Shown here: piece after piece, positions 8,214 to 19,357 of the stretch | Layout: each line of letters begins with the position of its first letter | How positions within the stretch are numbered: position 1 is the first letter of the stretch | From: Streptomyces sp. 135 | Lineage (GTDB): Bacteria > Actinomycetota > Actinomycetes > Streptomycetales > Streptomycetaceae | Length of the DNA stretch: 64,000 nt | Reading direction: 5' to 3' | Assembly (NCBI RefSeq): GCF_020026305.1 | Contig: NZ_CP075691.1 | Span: forward strand, 186,001-250,000 | Made by a program: the position numbers and the translations under genes | The notes under the pieces: model-generated | The model's database searches: none | Told to the model about the DNA's origin: nothing | What the model saw: only the letters and a program-made list of their open reading frames with translations

Positions 8214-8246
8214 AGGGAGCGCTCCCACCACGGAAGCGCTCCCCCA
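8214..8246. promoter_or_regulatory. CebR-like operator (one mismatch) with an adjacent degenerate copy
   Basis: AGGGAGCGCTCCCA at 8214-8227 differs from the CebR consensus only at its first base. A second AGCGCT core at 8235-8240 (CGGAAGCGCTCCCC, 8231-8244) has three mismatches, with its centre 17 bp away. The strong site lies 79 bp upstream of the GH6 endoglucanase ATG, a position expected for cellobiose control. The second copy may be a weak cooperative site or chance. Confidence 0.75.
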
Positions 8247-8308
8247 CGGCACGGTCGGTCAGCGGATCACGCGGCTGACGTGTGGTTGCTGGGCAGAGCG
8301 TGTGCGGT

Positions 8309-11697
<3,389 letters not shown>

Positions 11698-11745
11698 GGA
11701 ACTCCTCAGGTGCGGTGCGGAACGGGGTCGTCGGCGCCTGGGTGC

Positions 11746-12582
11746 TCAGCCCTTGGTGGCGCCCATGGTGATGCCCCCGATCAACTGCCGTTCGGCGACG
11801 GCGTAGAAGGCGAGGGCGGGCAGCATCGCGAGGACGAGATAGGCGAAGACGCGGGCGATGTCGGTGCCGTACTGACCCTGGAACTGCTGGACGCCGATGG
11901 GGATCGTCCACCAGGTCTGCTCACTGAACACCAGCAGCGGCAGCAGGAAGTTGTTCCAGCTGCTGACGACGGCGAGGATGGAGACGGTGCCGAGCGCGGG
12001 CCGTGCCATGGGCAGCAGGATCCGCCAGAAGAAGCCGAACGCCGAGCAGCCGTCGAGGGTGGCGGCCTCCTCCAGTTCGCCGGGGATCTCCCGGAAGAAG
12101 CCGCGAAGGATGACGATGGTCATCGGCAGTCCGAAGGCGGCCTGCGGCAGGATCACGCCCCAGGGGTTGTCGAGCAGCCCGAAGGTGCGCAGCAGGACGA
12201 AGAGCGGCAGGATCGCCACGGCGAACGGGAACATCAGCCCCACGGTGAAGAGGGTGAAGAGCAACTCCCGGCCGCGGAAGGCGAATCGGGCGAGCGCGAA
12301 GGCGGCGAGGGCCGCGGCGCCCACCGTCAGCACAGTCGTCCCGACGGCGATCAGCGTGGAGGCACCCAGCATGCGCCAGAACGAGCCGGAGGCGAGTACG
12401 TCGGTGTAGTTGGACGTCACCCACGGCGAGGGCAGGCCGAACGTGTTGCGGGAGAGCTGGCCGGTGGACTTGAACCCGGACACGAACGCGTACAGCAGTG
12501 GTGTGACCATCACGGCACCGACCAGCCACACCATGACGTACAGCGGCACGGAGCGCAGCGTGCGGCGCGTGCCCGCGCTCAT
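11746..12582 (-). CDS. bxlG: Carbohydrate ABC transporter permease (MalG-like)
   Basis: Inner-membrane permease of 278 aa with six predicted membrane segments. The cytoplasmic EAA loop reads IPGELEEAATLDGCSAFGFFWRILLPMARP, beginning with the usual Glu-Ala pair that contacts the ATPase. The N-terminus VPLYVMVWLVGAVMVTPLLYAF and the ending ERQLIGGITMGATKG are typical of MalG-type proteins. The ATG at 12582 overlaps the stop of the partner permease by 4 nt; longer open frame upstream is antisense noise. No ATPase gene is in this operon, as usual in Streptomyces, where the shared MsiK ATPase energises such importers. Confidence 0.9.
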   Translation of the reverse strand: MSAGTRRTLRSVPLYVMVWLVGAVMVTPLLYAFVSGFKSTGQLSRNTFGLPSPWVTSNYTDVLASGSFWRMLGASTLIAVGTTVLTVGAAALAAFALARFAFRGRELLFTLFTVGLMFPFAVAILPLFVLLRTFGLLDNPWGVILPQAAFGLPMTIVILRGFFREIPGELEEAATLDGCSAFGFFWRILLPMARPALGTVSILAVVSSWNNFLLPLLVFSEQTWWTIPIGVQQFQGQYGTDIARVFAYLVLAMLPALAFYAVAERQLIGGITMGATKG

Positions 12583-13562
12583 CGGGAGGCTCGCATGGCG
12601 GTGAGGGCTCCTCGGGTGTCGCGGCGCAGCACGGACCGCTGGTAGATGAGGGCGAAGACGAGGCTGATGAGGAACATGGCGATGCTGATCGCGCTGGCAT
12701 AGCCGATCTGGTAGCGCTTGAAGCCGAACTGGAACATGGTCACGGCCATGGTCTCGGAGTGGTGGTCGGGGCCGCCCTGCGTGACCACCCACACCAGGTC
12801 GAAGAGCTGGATGGCGCCGATCACGGAGAGGAAGACGCTGATGCGGACCGTCGGTCCCAGCAGGGGCAGGGTGATGTGACGGAAGCGCTGCCAGCGGCCC
12901 GCGCCGTCGATGCGGGCCGCCTCGTGCAGTTCGGCGGGGATGCCCTGTAGTCCGGCGAGGTACAGCATCATGTGGAAGCCGAAGTACTTCCATGTCATGA
13001 CGAGGAACAGGGTCGGCAGCACATGGTCCTGGTCCGCGAACCACAGCCCGCCGAGGCCGTCGAGACCGACCGAGCCGAGCACCTTGTCGGCGAGCCCGTC
13101 GTCGGGCGCGAAGATCATGGAGAAGAGGACGCCCGTGATGACCTCGGACAGGACGTAGGGGGCGAAGAACAGCATGCGGTACAGGGCCCGCCCGCGCAGT
13201 TTCCGGTTGAGCAGCACGGCCATGCCGAGCGCGAACGGCAGCTGCACGCACACCGAGAACAGCACGAGCAGCAGGCCGCGCCACAGGTCGCCGAGGAATA
13301 CCGGGTCGTGGACGAGCCGGGTGTAGTTGTCGAGTCCGGCGTAGTCCGAAGGAGCCCCGAAGCCGCCCCAGTTGAAGAGGCTGACGTAGACGGCGTACAG
13401 GATCGGGGCGAGCACGAGGGCGCCGAACAGGAGCAGGGCGGGCAGGGTGAAGCAGAAGGCGGTCAGCCAGTCGGCGGCCCGTCGGGGCAGGGGCCGGCTC
13501 GTCCCGGTCTCCGGCGGCCTCGGTGGTGCGGGCGCCGGGTCCTTCACGTACGTGGAGGTCAT
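12579..13562 (-). CDS. bxlF: Carbohydrate ABC transporter permease (MalF-like)
   Basis: Inner-membrane permease of 327 aa, pairing with the MalG-like protein. After a Pro-rich cytoplasmic N-terminus come six membrane segments, starting LTAFCFTLPALLLFGALVLA. The EAA loop is IPAELHEAARIDGAGRWQRFRHITLPLL. VWVVTQGGPDHHSETM is the usual periplasm-facing motif of this family. The ATG at 13562 is 5 nt after the substrate-binding-protein stop and GGAGG lies just upstream. Confidence 0.9.
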   Translation of the reverse strand: MTSTYVKDPAPAPPRPPETGTSRPLPRRAADWLTAFCFTLPALLLFGALVLAPILYAVYVSLFNWGGFGAPSDYAGLDNYTRLVHDPVFLGDLWRGLLLVLFSVCVQLPFALGMAVLLNRKLRGRALYRMLFFAPYVLSEVITGVLFSMIFAPDDGLADKVLGSVGLDGLGGLWFADQDHVLPTLFLVMTWKYFGFHMMLYLAGLQGIPAELHEAARIDGAGRWQRFRHITLPLLGPTVRISVFLSVIGAIQLFDLVWVVTQGGPDHHSETMAVTMFQFGFKRYQIGYASAISIAMFLISLVFALIYQRSVLRRDTRGALTAMRASR

Positions 13563-13567
13563 GTCGG

Positions 13568-14899
13568 TCACTGGCTCTGCGCTACCTGGGTGACCGAACG
13601 GGCCACCTGCTCGGGCGACTTGGACCCGGCGATCAGGGCGGCCACCGAGTCGTTGATCTCCTGGCCGACGGCGGGCGGGTACGCCTGGTCGAGGTAGAGC
13701 TGGAAGCCGGTCGCCTTGTCGACGGCGTCGGAGACGAGCTTGAGATTGCGATCGGTCAGGGCGCTCATCGCGTCCTTGACGACGGGCATGATCGAGCCCT
13801 TCGTCACGAGGACGCGGTCGGACTCGGCCGTCATGAAGAACCTCAGGAAGTCGACGGCCGCCTGGGGCGCGCCCTTGCGCACCGCGTAGCCACCTCCGCC
13901 GCCGAAGATGTCGGTGCGGGCGCCCTTGCCGCCGGTGACCGCGGGGAAGGGGAAGAACCCGAGGTCCTTGCCGATGCCCTTGCCCGCGTCGGCCTGCGCG
14001 ACGGGCGCCCACTGGCCCATCAGCTCCATGGCCGCCTTGCCGTTGCCCATGGCGGCCGCCTCCCCGTTGGGCGCCGAGTACGCGGCACCGAGGTGGCCCT
14101 TCTGGAACGGCCGGAGGGCGACGAGTTCCTTGAGGTGCTCGCCCGCCTTGACGAAGTCGTCGCCGGTGAAGTCCTTGGCGTCAGCGGCTTTCCGCATGCC
14201 GTCGACCCCGGCGATCCGCATGGACAGGTAGGCCCAGTAGTACATGCCGGGCCACTTCTCCTTGCCCGCGAGGGCGATGGGGGTGATCCCGGCGCTCTTC
14301 AGCTTCTTGACCACGTCGAGGTAGTCGTCCCAGGTGGCGGGCGGCGCCTTGACACCAGCCTCGGCGAACAGCGCCTTGTTGTACCAGAAGCCCACCGCGC
14401 CTATCTCGAACGGTACGGCGTACGTCCTTCCGTCGATCTGGTAGGGCTTCAGCGAAGCCGCCAGGAGGGTGTCCGACCAGGGCTGGACCGAGGGGGTCAG
14501 GTCCTCGACCAGGCCGGCGTCGATCTGCTGCTGGAGTACGCCGCCGCCCCACGTGTGGTAGATGTCCGGAAGCTTTCCGGAACTGGTCAGCGCCGTCATC
14601 TTCGACTTGTAGGCGTCGTTCTCCATCGTGACGAGCTTGATGCGCACATCGGGATGCTCGGCCTCGAACGCCTTGGCGCGCTCGGGCCAGACGGACTTCG
14701 ACGGTTCCGTGGTCTGGATGTTCCACCACTCCACGACGGTCCGGCCCTCGCTGTCGGTGGTGGATCCGGAGTCCGAGCAGGCGGAGAGACCGGCCGCGCC
14801 CAGCCCCGCCGCCGACGCGGCCCCCAGGAAGCGGCGGCGGGAGAGGGCTGAGGACGCGGCGCCGGACGCGGACGTGACGGCTCGGTCGAAGGCTGGCAT
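13568..14899 (-). CDS. bxlE: Sugar ABC transporter substrate-binding lipoprotein
   Basis: Extracellular solute-binding protein of 443 aa, probably binding xylobiose or related xylo-oligosaccharides. It has a Tat motif (SRRRFLGAASAAG) and a lipobox ending LSAC, so it is exported folded and lipid-anchored. The mature domain starts VVEWWNIQTTEPSK and contains KLPDIYHTWGGG, VPFEIGAVGFWYNKALF and NGKAAMELMGQWAP, all typical of family-1 sugar-binding proteins. The ATG at 14899 has GGAAGGTG upstream; an in-frame ATG at 14974 would place the Tat motif too far inside. First transporter gene after the LacI regulator. The xylobiose assignment rests on operon order. Confidence 0.88.
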   Translation of the reverse strand: MPAFDRAVTSASGAASSALSRRRFLGAASAAGLGAAGLSACSDSGSTTDSEGRTVVEWWNIQTTEPSKSVWPERAKAFEAEHPDVRIKLVTMENDAYKSKMTALTSSGKLPDIYHTWGGGVLQQQIDAGLVEDLTPSVQPWSDTLLAASLKPYQIDGRTYAVPFEIGAVGFWYNKALFAEAGVKAPPATWDDYLDVVKKLKSAGITPIALAGKEKWPGMYYWAYLSMRIAGVDGMRKAADAKDFTGDDFVKAGEHLKELVALRPFQKGHLGAAYSAPNGEAAAMGNGKAAMELMGQWAPVAQADAGKGIGKDLGFFPFPAVTGGKGARTDIFGGGGGYAVRKGAPQAAVDFLRFFMTAESDRVLVTKGSIMPVVKDAMSALTDRNLKLVSDAVDKATGFQLYLDQAYPPAVGQEINDSVAALIAGSKSPEQVARSVTQVAQSQ

Positions 14900-14920
14900 G
14901 GCGCACCTTCCGGAATGGTT

Positions 14921-14934
14921 CCGAGAATTATCGG
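14921..14934. promoter_or_regulatory. Possible operator upstream of the xylobiose transporter operon
   Basis: CCGAGAATTATCGG has inverted CCGA/TCGG arms around an AT-rich centre, 22-35 bp before the binding-protein ATG. Such AT-rich DNA is rare here. It could be the LacI-family operator or overlap a promoter element. Confidence 0.35.
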
Positions 14935-14962
14935 GACGGCCATGGAAGTTACGGGCATACGT

Positions 14963-15007
14963 CGGGGGCGTCAACGGCCCGGACAGAAAAGGCCGTTGAC
15001 GCCCCCG
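14963..15007 (-). terminator. Strong 17-bp hairpin after the LacI-family gene
   Basis: Perfect inverted repeat: CGGGGGCGTCAACGGCC at 14963-14979 and its complement at 14991-15007, with an 11-nt loop. It starts 15 bp beyond the regulator stop. It probably ends or attenuates the regulator transcript before the transporter operon, whose own promoter would then lie around 14900-14960. Confidence 0.75.
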
Positions 15008-15022
15008 GAGTACGCTCTTCGG

Positions 15023-16084
15023 TTATGCGCGGCGCGGCGGTGCGGTGCTCGCGCGGACTACCAGCTCAGTGGCCAGCTCCACCCGCGGCGACGCCAGCTC
15101 GACGTTCCGCGCCAGGTCCAGCAGCATCCGCGCCGCCAACTTGCCCATTTCGGAAAGCGGTTGTCGGACCGTCGTGAGCGGAGGCGACGACCAGCGCACC
15201 TCCGGCAGGTCGTCGAAGCCGACGACGCTCATGTCCTCCGGCACTCGAAGGCCCCGGCGGCGCAGCGCCTCGATCGCGCCGAGCGCCATCTGATCGCTGG
15301 CGGCGAAGATGGCCGTCGGCGGTTCTTCCAGGTCCAGCAGTCGCCCGGCGCCGGTGAATCCGGACTCGTGGTAGAAGTCGCCGGGCACCACGAGCGCGTC
15401 GTCCACGGCGACCCCGGCCACGTCCAGCGCCGCCCGGTAGCCGTCGAGCCTGGCCCGCGAGCACAGCAGCCGCGGAGGGCCTGCGATGAACCCGATGCGC
15501 CGGTGCCCGAGCTGGAGCACGTGCTCGGTCGCAGCCATGCCGCCCGCCCAGTTCGTGGCGCCGACGGTCGGCGCCTCGGTGGCGGGAGATCCGGCGGGGT
15601 CGACGACCACCAACGGCACGCCGAGGCGCCGCAGTTCGTCGTGGAGGCCCGGTTCGAGCACCGACGTCACGAGGATCACTCCGTCGGAGGCGCGGGCCCG
15701 CAGATTGGTCATCCACTGTCGCGCGGCGCCCGCACGGTCGTGGATCGCGGAGACGACCGTGCCCACGCCCGCCTCGTGCGCGACCTCCTCCACACCCCGG
15801 ATGATCTCGACGGCCCACGGGCTGTCCAGGTCGTTGAAGACCAGGTCGAGCAGGGCCGCCCGGCCTCCGGGCGCGGCCGGCCGGCGCCGGTAGCCGTGCC
15901 GGTGCAGCAGGTCCTCGATCCGAGCGCGGGTCGCGGACGAGACGTCCGAGCGCCCGTTGACGACGCGCGAGACGGTCGGCACGGACACCCCGGCCTCCCG
16001 CGCGATCTCGGCGATCGTCACCTTCGCCGCCCCGTCCGCGCTCCGTGTGCCCGCCTTGCGCTGAGCGCCTTCCCCGGCCACCAT
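15023..16084 (-). CDS. bxlR: LacI-family transcriptional regulator
   Basis: Repressor-type regulator of 353 aa. The N-terminal helix-turn-helix reads VTIAEIAREAGVSVPTVSRVVNGRSDVSSATRARI, followed by HRHGYRRRPAA at the hinge. The C-terminal ligand domain shows DSPWAVEIIRGVEEVAHEAG, HRRIGFIAGPP and AIFAASDQMALGAIEALRRRG. The ATG at 16084 follows GGAGG; upstream in-frame starts would add an Arg/Ala-rich tail. It sits directly upstream of a xylobiose-type importer and GH3/GH10 genes on the same strand, the position of BxlR, so it probably represses them and is released by xylobiose or xylose. Confidence 0.87.
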   Translation of the reverse strand: MVAGEGAQRKAGTRSADGAAKVTIAEIAREAGVSVPTVSRVVNGRSDVSSATRARIEDLLHRHGYRRRPAAPGGRAALLDLVFNDLDSPWAVEIIRGVEEVAHEAGVGTVVSAIHDRAGAARQWMTNLRARASDGVILVTSVLEPGLHDELRRLGVPLVVVDPAGSPATEAPTVGATNWAGGMAATEHVLQLGHRRIGFIAGPPRLLCSRARLDGYRAALDVAGVAVDDALVVPGDFYHESGFTGAGRLLDLEEPPTAIFAASDQMALGAIEALRRRGLRVPEDMSVVGFDDLPEVRWSSPPLTTVRQPLSEMGKLAARMLLDLARNVELASPRVELATELVVRASTAPPRRA

Positions 16085-16231
16085 CCCCACCTCCGTAGCA
16101 GCACACCCGGAAGCTCCGGGCGCCTTCCGGAAACCGTAAGACATGCCGTCGGCCGCCCGTGCCTTTCTGTCCGGCACCTCGAACGTGCCTGCGTGTTTCG
16201 CCGCGGGGCGTCAATGGTCACTCCCCCAAGG

Positions 16232-17872
16232 TCAAAGCAGCCCTCCCAGGGGCAGGACGCGCTCGGTGAGCTGTCCGCGCAGCTTCCCTCCGGTGGTGTC
16301 GGCCTCGGCGAGCCAGTCCGCGGCGATCAGCAGTTCGGCGTGCGGGTGGACTTCGTCAGGAGCCAGGGCGCTGAACGCGGCGGCGTCCTCCTGGGGCAGT
16401 CCGTCGTCTTCGGCGCGGCCCAGCCGGCCGTCCGGGCGGGTGTGGGCGGCGGTGTACAGGGCGAGGAGCCGGCTGGCGGCGCCCAGCTTCTTCTTGCGGA
16501 TCTTCCGGTCCCCCACCACCTTCTGGGCCCATCCGGAGATCCTCGCCCGGCTGGTCTTGCCCAAGGTGAACGGACGGGGCCGCTCGGGCAGCAGGTCCGG
16601 GACGGTGATGGTGGTGGGGCTCTCGGGACGCGAGGCCAGTGCGTCGGCGACGGTTCCCGGCAGGCACAGCCAGTCGGCGTCGACCAGTTGTCGCAGCACC
16701 CGCTCTGCGTCATCCTGCAGCCAAGTGGTGAGTTCCTGGCCGGTGATGTTCCCGGTGCCGGCTTTCGCGGCACGCAGGGTGAGCATGAGGACGGCGAGGC
16801 GTACCTCGGGCAGCGGGTGCGGGGCGTGCGTCTGAACGTGCGCCAGGACGGTGCGGGCCTGCGCGGCCTGCTGCCGGGTCAGGAGCCGTTGCACCACCGG
16901 CCCTGCGACCGTGGTGTCACCAATGAGCAGACCGGTGCGGTTGACGTACATCTCGCGGGTGGTCCGCGCGGCCGTCTGCGCCCGATGCGCCTCGTGGCGC
17001 AGGGAGTCGTCGCCGCTCACATCGGCCCACAGACGGAAGGCGCCGGCCTTGCGTTCGTGGAGTTCGGCGAGCAGAGCGAGGTCGGGCTCGGTGCGCTGCT
17101 GGTACGCGCGGAACGCGTCCCCGAGCTCGATCAGTTCCGCCCGCAGGGCATCCGGCTCGAGGTCGTGCGGCACGATCCGCTGTGCGATCTTTCCCCGTTT
17201 CGCCTGCCGGGACCTCGCCCCCCGCGAGGCCGTACGAGCGTGCGGCAGCGATCCCGGTCCGGGGGCGAGGAAGGCAGCGCCGGCCGCCGCCGGGGAAGAG
17301 CCGCCGTGATCGGAGAACGTCGCGGACACACCATCCGGCTCAGCGTTTCGTCCGGCTCCTTCGGCCTGCTTCACGGCTGCCGCCCTGCCCGGTCCGGCCG
17401 TGGTCGTACGAGCCGGTGGCGGGGCAGTGGCCAGCACCCGGCAGTCGGGCACAGCCGCCGCGCACCGCGCGCACATCTCCGCGATCCGCCACAGCCTTCC
17501 CGCGCGGTCCGCGTACACCGCCAGCACCACCGGACCGCCGCATCCTCCCGCTGCTGCCGGTGGCTGTGCTCCTCTGCGGTGTCCCGCGTCGGGATCAGGT
17601 GTATGCCACGCGCAGTCGGCGGCGCGGCAGGCGCACGATGCCTCGCCGCGGGGCCCGCCGGACGCGCGGACGTGAGCGAGGTGTTGGTTGACGTGGCCGA
17701 TCGCGGCCTTGCGTCCCTCGGCGGCGCCGCCGGGTAAGCGCTGTTCGGCGCAGGCGGGACGGGAGCAGGAAAGCCTCACCACGCCTGCGGAAGGGCGCCC
17801 GTATGGGTCCAGCCGCACCACCCATACCCGCCCCGCGGCACGCTCTTGCCGCATGCCGGCCTCCACCGCCAT
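16232..17872 (-). CDS. Unrecognised protein with N-terminal Cys/His-rich region
   Basis: A 546-aa protein that I do not recognise. Cys and His occur in pairs at the N-terminus: LSCSRPACAEQ, GHVNQHLAHVRASG, ASCACRAADCAWH and EMCARCAAAVPDC, suggesting one or two zinc-binding modules. An Ala/Pro/Gly-rich linker follows, then a helical, charged C-terminal half (DLALLAELHERKAGAFRLW, VVGDRKIRKKKLGAASRLL). No signal peptide or membrane segment is seen. The start at 17872 follows GGTGGAGGACG; an in-frame ATG at 17938 is less well placed. Zinc binding plus a basic C-terminal stretch would fit a nucleic-acid-binding protein, but this is inference. Confidence 0.65.
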   Translation of the reverse strand: MAVEAGMRQERAAGRVWVVRLDPYGRPSAGVVRLSCSRPACAEQRLPGGAAEGRKAAIGHVNQHLAHVRASGGPRGEASCACRAADCAWHTPDPDAGHRRGAQPPAAAGGCGGPVVLAVYADRAGRLWRIAEMCARCAAAVPDCRVLATAPPPARTTTAGPGRAAAVKQAEGAGRNAEPDGVSATFSDHGGSSPAAAGAAFLAPGPGSLPHARTASRGARSRQAKRGKIAQRIVPHDLEPDALRAELIELGDAFRAYQQRTEPDLALLAELHERKAGAFRLWADVSGDDSLRHEAHRAQTAARTTREMYVNRTGLLIGDTTVAGPVVQRLLTRQQAAQARTVLAHVQTHAPHPLPEVRLAVLMLTLRAAKAGTGNITGQELTTWLQDDAERVLRQLVDADWLCLPGTVADALASRPESPTTITVPDLLPERPRPFTLGKTSRARISGWAQKVVGDRKIRKKKLGAASRLLALYTAAHTRPDGRLGRAEDDGLPQEDAAAFSALAPDEVHPHAELLIAADWLAEADTTGGKLRGQLTERVLPLGGLL

Positions 17873-17939
17873 ATCGCGTCCTCCACCCTTGCTTGATCTG
17901 TTGCCCGGGAGCATCGTCATCGGCGATACCAGAAGCAAA

Positions 17940-18143
17940 TCAGGTGCACCGCACTGAGCGTGCGAGAAGGCTCATTCGCTCTGGTTGACGCCGGTCGAGC
18001 TCCTCCAGCACACGGCTGCGGAGGAGCTCGTACTCAGCACGGAGCCGACGCCACTGGGCCACGGGCGGCCGAGGGACGACGGTGCCGCCGGTGACGCTCT
18101 CGTCCGGCCGGAACTGCTCTCGGCCGGGTTGTCCGGGCTCCAT
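17940..18143 (-). CDS. Possible small protein (67 aa), unknown
   Basis: The C-terminal half has a helical, charged composition unlike a chance frame: VAQWRRLRAEYELLRSRVLE followed by ELDRRQPERMS. The N-terminus is Gly/Pro-rich. It lies just upstream of the Cys/His-rich protein gene on the same strand. No convincing ribosome-binding site was identified, and it may be chance or a remnant. Confidence 0.3.
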   Translation of the reverse strand: MEPGQPGREQFRPDESVTGGTVVPRPPVAQWRRLRAEYELLRSRVLEELDRRQPERMSLLARSVRCT

Positions 18144-18423
18144 CGTGACCGGAACGCCGGCGGACTCGTGTCAGCACTCCAGCTGCGGCGAACAGCACGT
18201 TCGATGTCGGTGAGAAGCAATGGCGTCACGGTGAACATCCTCGCAACGACCACTGACAACGGGCCTGGTCCGACACCCATCCGCAGCAGACATCTGGCTG
18301 ATTACATGACGTTTGCTCGGGGGAAATACGCGGCCGGCCACACCGGGCCGTACGGCGACGCGTGCCGGGGCGGACTGCCCTCCAGGGACGGGCACCCGCT
18401 CAGCGGGGAGTTCTCCCCACGGG
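18144..18423. other. Non-coding gap, no recognisable feature
   Basis: No reading frame here looks like a real protein on either strand. There is no strong inverted repeat, and the segment is somewhat richer in A and T near 18220-18320 than its surroundings. Confidence 0.5.
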
Positions 18424-18828
18424 CTACCTGGCGATCTCGGCCGTGCGGTCGAGCCTCGCCGCGGCGTGCAGCTGGTCGTGGCGCTCGTACAGGGCGCGTA
18501 CGAGCCGGGCCAGGTTCTGCACCCCGGCCACGGTGAGTCGCGGCGGTGTCGACAGGCGCCGCTCCGCTTCGCCGAGCGAGATCTCGGTGAGTGTCCGCAG
18601 CGTGCTGATCTCCGGCAGCCGCGTGCAGCGGCGCCGCAGGTCCTCGGCGAGGACGCCGGCCTGGCCCGACAGTTGCAGCGCGATCTGTTCGCAGTCACGG
18701 GGCCGGAGCTCCGTGTCGGGTACGGACCACGCCAGTACGGCCTCGACGAGCGACAAGTACGGCTCACGGTCGAGTGGCGATGCTTCATGGAAGACGTCGG
18801 GCACGGTGGGTGCCGAGTGGGTCGTCAT
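18424..18828 (-). CDS. DUF6415-type small regulatory-associated protein
   Basis: A 134-aa soluble protein matching the Streptomyces DUF6415 pattern: YLSLVEAVLAWSVPDTELRP, RDCEQIALQLSGQAGVLAED, then VQNLARLVRALYERHDQL near the C-terminus. The function of the family is unknown; its members commonly sit near XRE/DUF397 genes. The ATG at 18828 (MTTHSAPTVPDVF) follows GGGAAG; an ATG further upstream (MQLQMYLQQK) is also in frame. It is divergent from the DUF397 gene across about 200 bp. Confidence 0.65.
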   Translation of the reverse strand: MTTHSAPTVPDVFHEASPLDREPYLSLVEAVLAWSVPDTELRPRDCEQIALQLSGQAGVLAEDLRRRCTRLPEISTLRTLTEISLGEAERRLSTPPRLTVAGVQNLARLVRALYERHDQLHAAARLDRTAEIAR

Positions 18829-19024
18829 CACAATCTTCCCGCAGGCGTTTTCGGGGTCTGGGCCGCGCAGTTCGGAAGGGCTAATATCCCCGTCGGCCGT
18901 CTTCTGCTGCAAGTACATCTGCAATTGCATCGGCAATAACGGTCGTGCGGGGCCCGATTCACGCCACCGCGGCGCACGGGCCCGTGCGGAGCCGCGATGG
19001 ACCACCGAGCGAGGAGAAAACGCG
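18829..19024. promoter_or_regulatory. Divergent promoter region (DUF6415 / DUF397)
   Basis: Intergenic region of 196 bp between divergent genes, with an AT-richer part around 18880-18945. It must contain promoters in both directions. I could not assign -10/-35 boxes or an operator with confidence. Confidence 0.4.
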
Positions 19025-19267
19025 ATGAACTCACCGTCGAACGGTGTACGCGCCGACGCCATCGAAGGCGCGGTGTGGCGCAAGAGCCGCCGGAGCAACC
19101 CCAACGGGAACTGCGTTGAGCTGGCAGTTCTCACTGACGGGGAGGTGGCGGTCCGCAACTCCCGGCACACGGACGGACCGGCCCTCGTCTACACGCGCGA
19201 CGAGATCGCGGCCTTCGTCCAAGGAGCGAAGGACGGCGACTTCGACGACCTGGCCGGGCTTGCTTGA
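19025..19267 (+). CDS. DUF397 domain protein
   Basis: An 80-aa DUF397 protein. Hallmarks are AVWRKSRRSNPNGNCVELAV, VAVRNSRHTDGPALVYTRDE and IAAFVQGAKDGDFDDL. DUF397 proteins act as partners or antagonists of WhiJ/Scr1-type XRE regulators in Streptomyces, and the XRE gene follows 90 bp downstream. The ATG at 19025 has CGAGGAGAA upstream. The pair is probably one regulatory unit. Confidence 0.88.
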   Translation: MNSPSNGVRADAIEGAVWRKSRRSNPNGNCVELAVLTDGEVAVRNSRHTDGPALVYTRDEIAAFVQGAKDGDFDDLAGLA

Positions 19268-19357
19268 CGCATATGTCGACCGGATAACCACCATCGCTGT
19301 ACGGACAGTGGAGGCGGTGGGACACTGTGTGCTCATCCGACCGACACGGGAGCCAGC

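Noticed and set aside
14915..17737. Long plus-strand open frame of 940 codons
   Set aside because: Opposite to the LacI-family and Cys/His-rich genes; Arg/Gly/Val-rich composition without motifs. An antisense shadow of GC-rich codon use.
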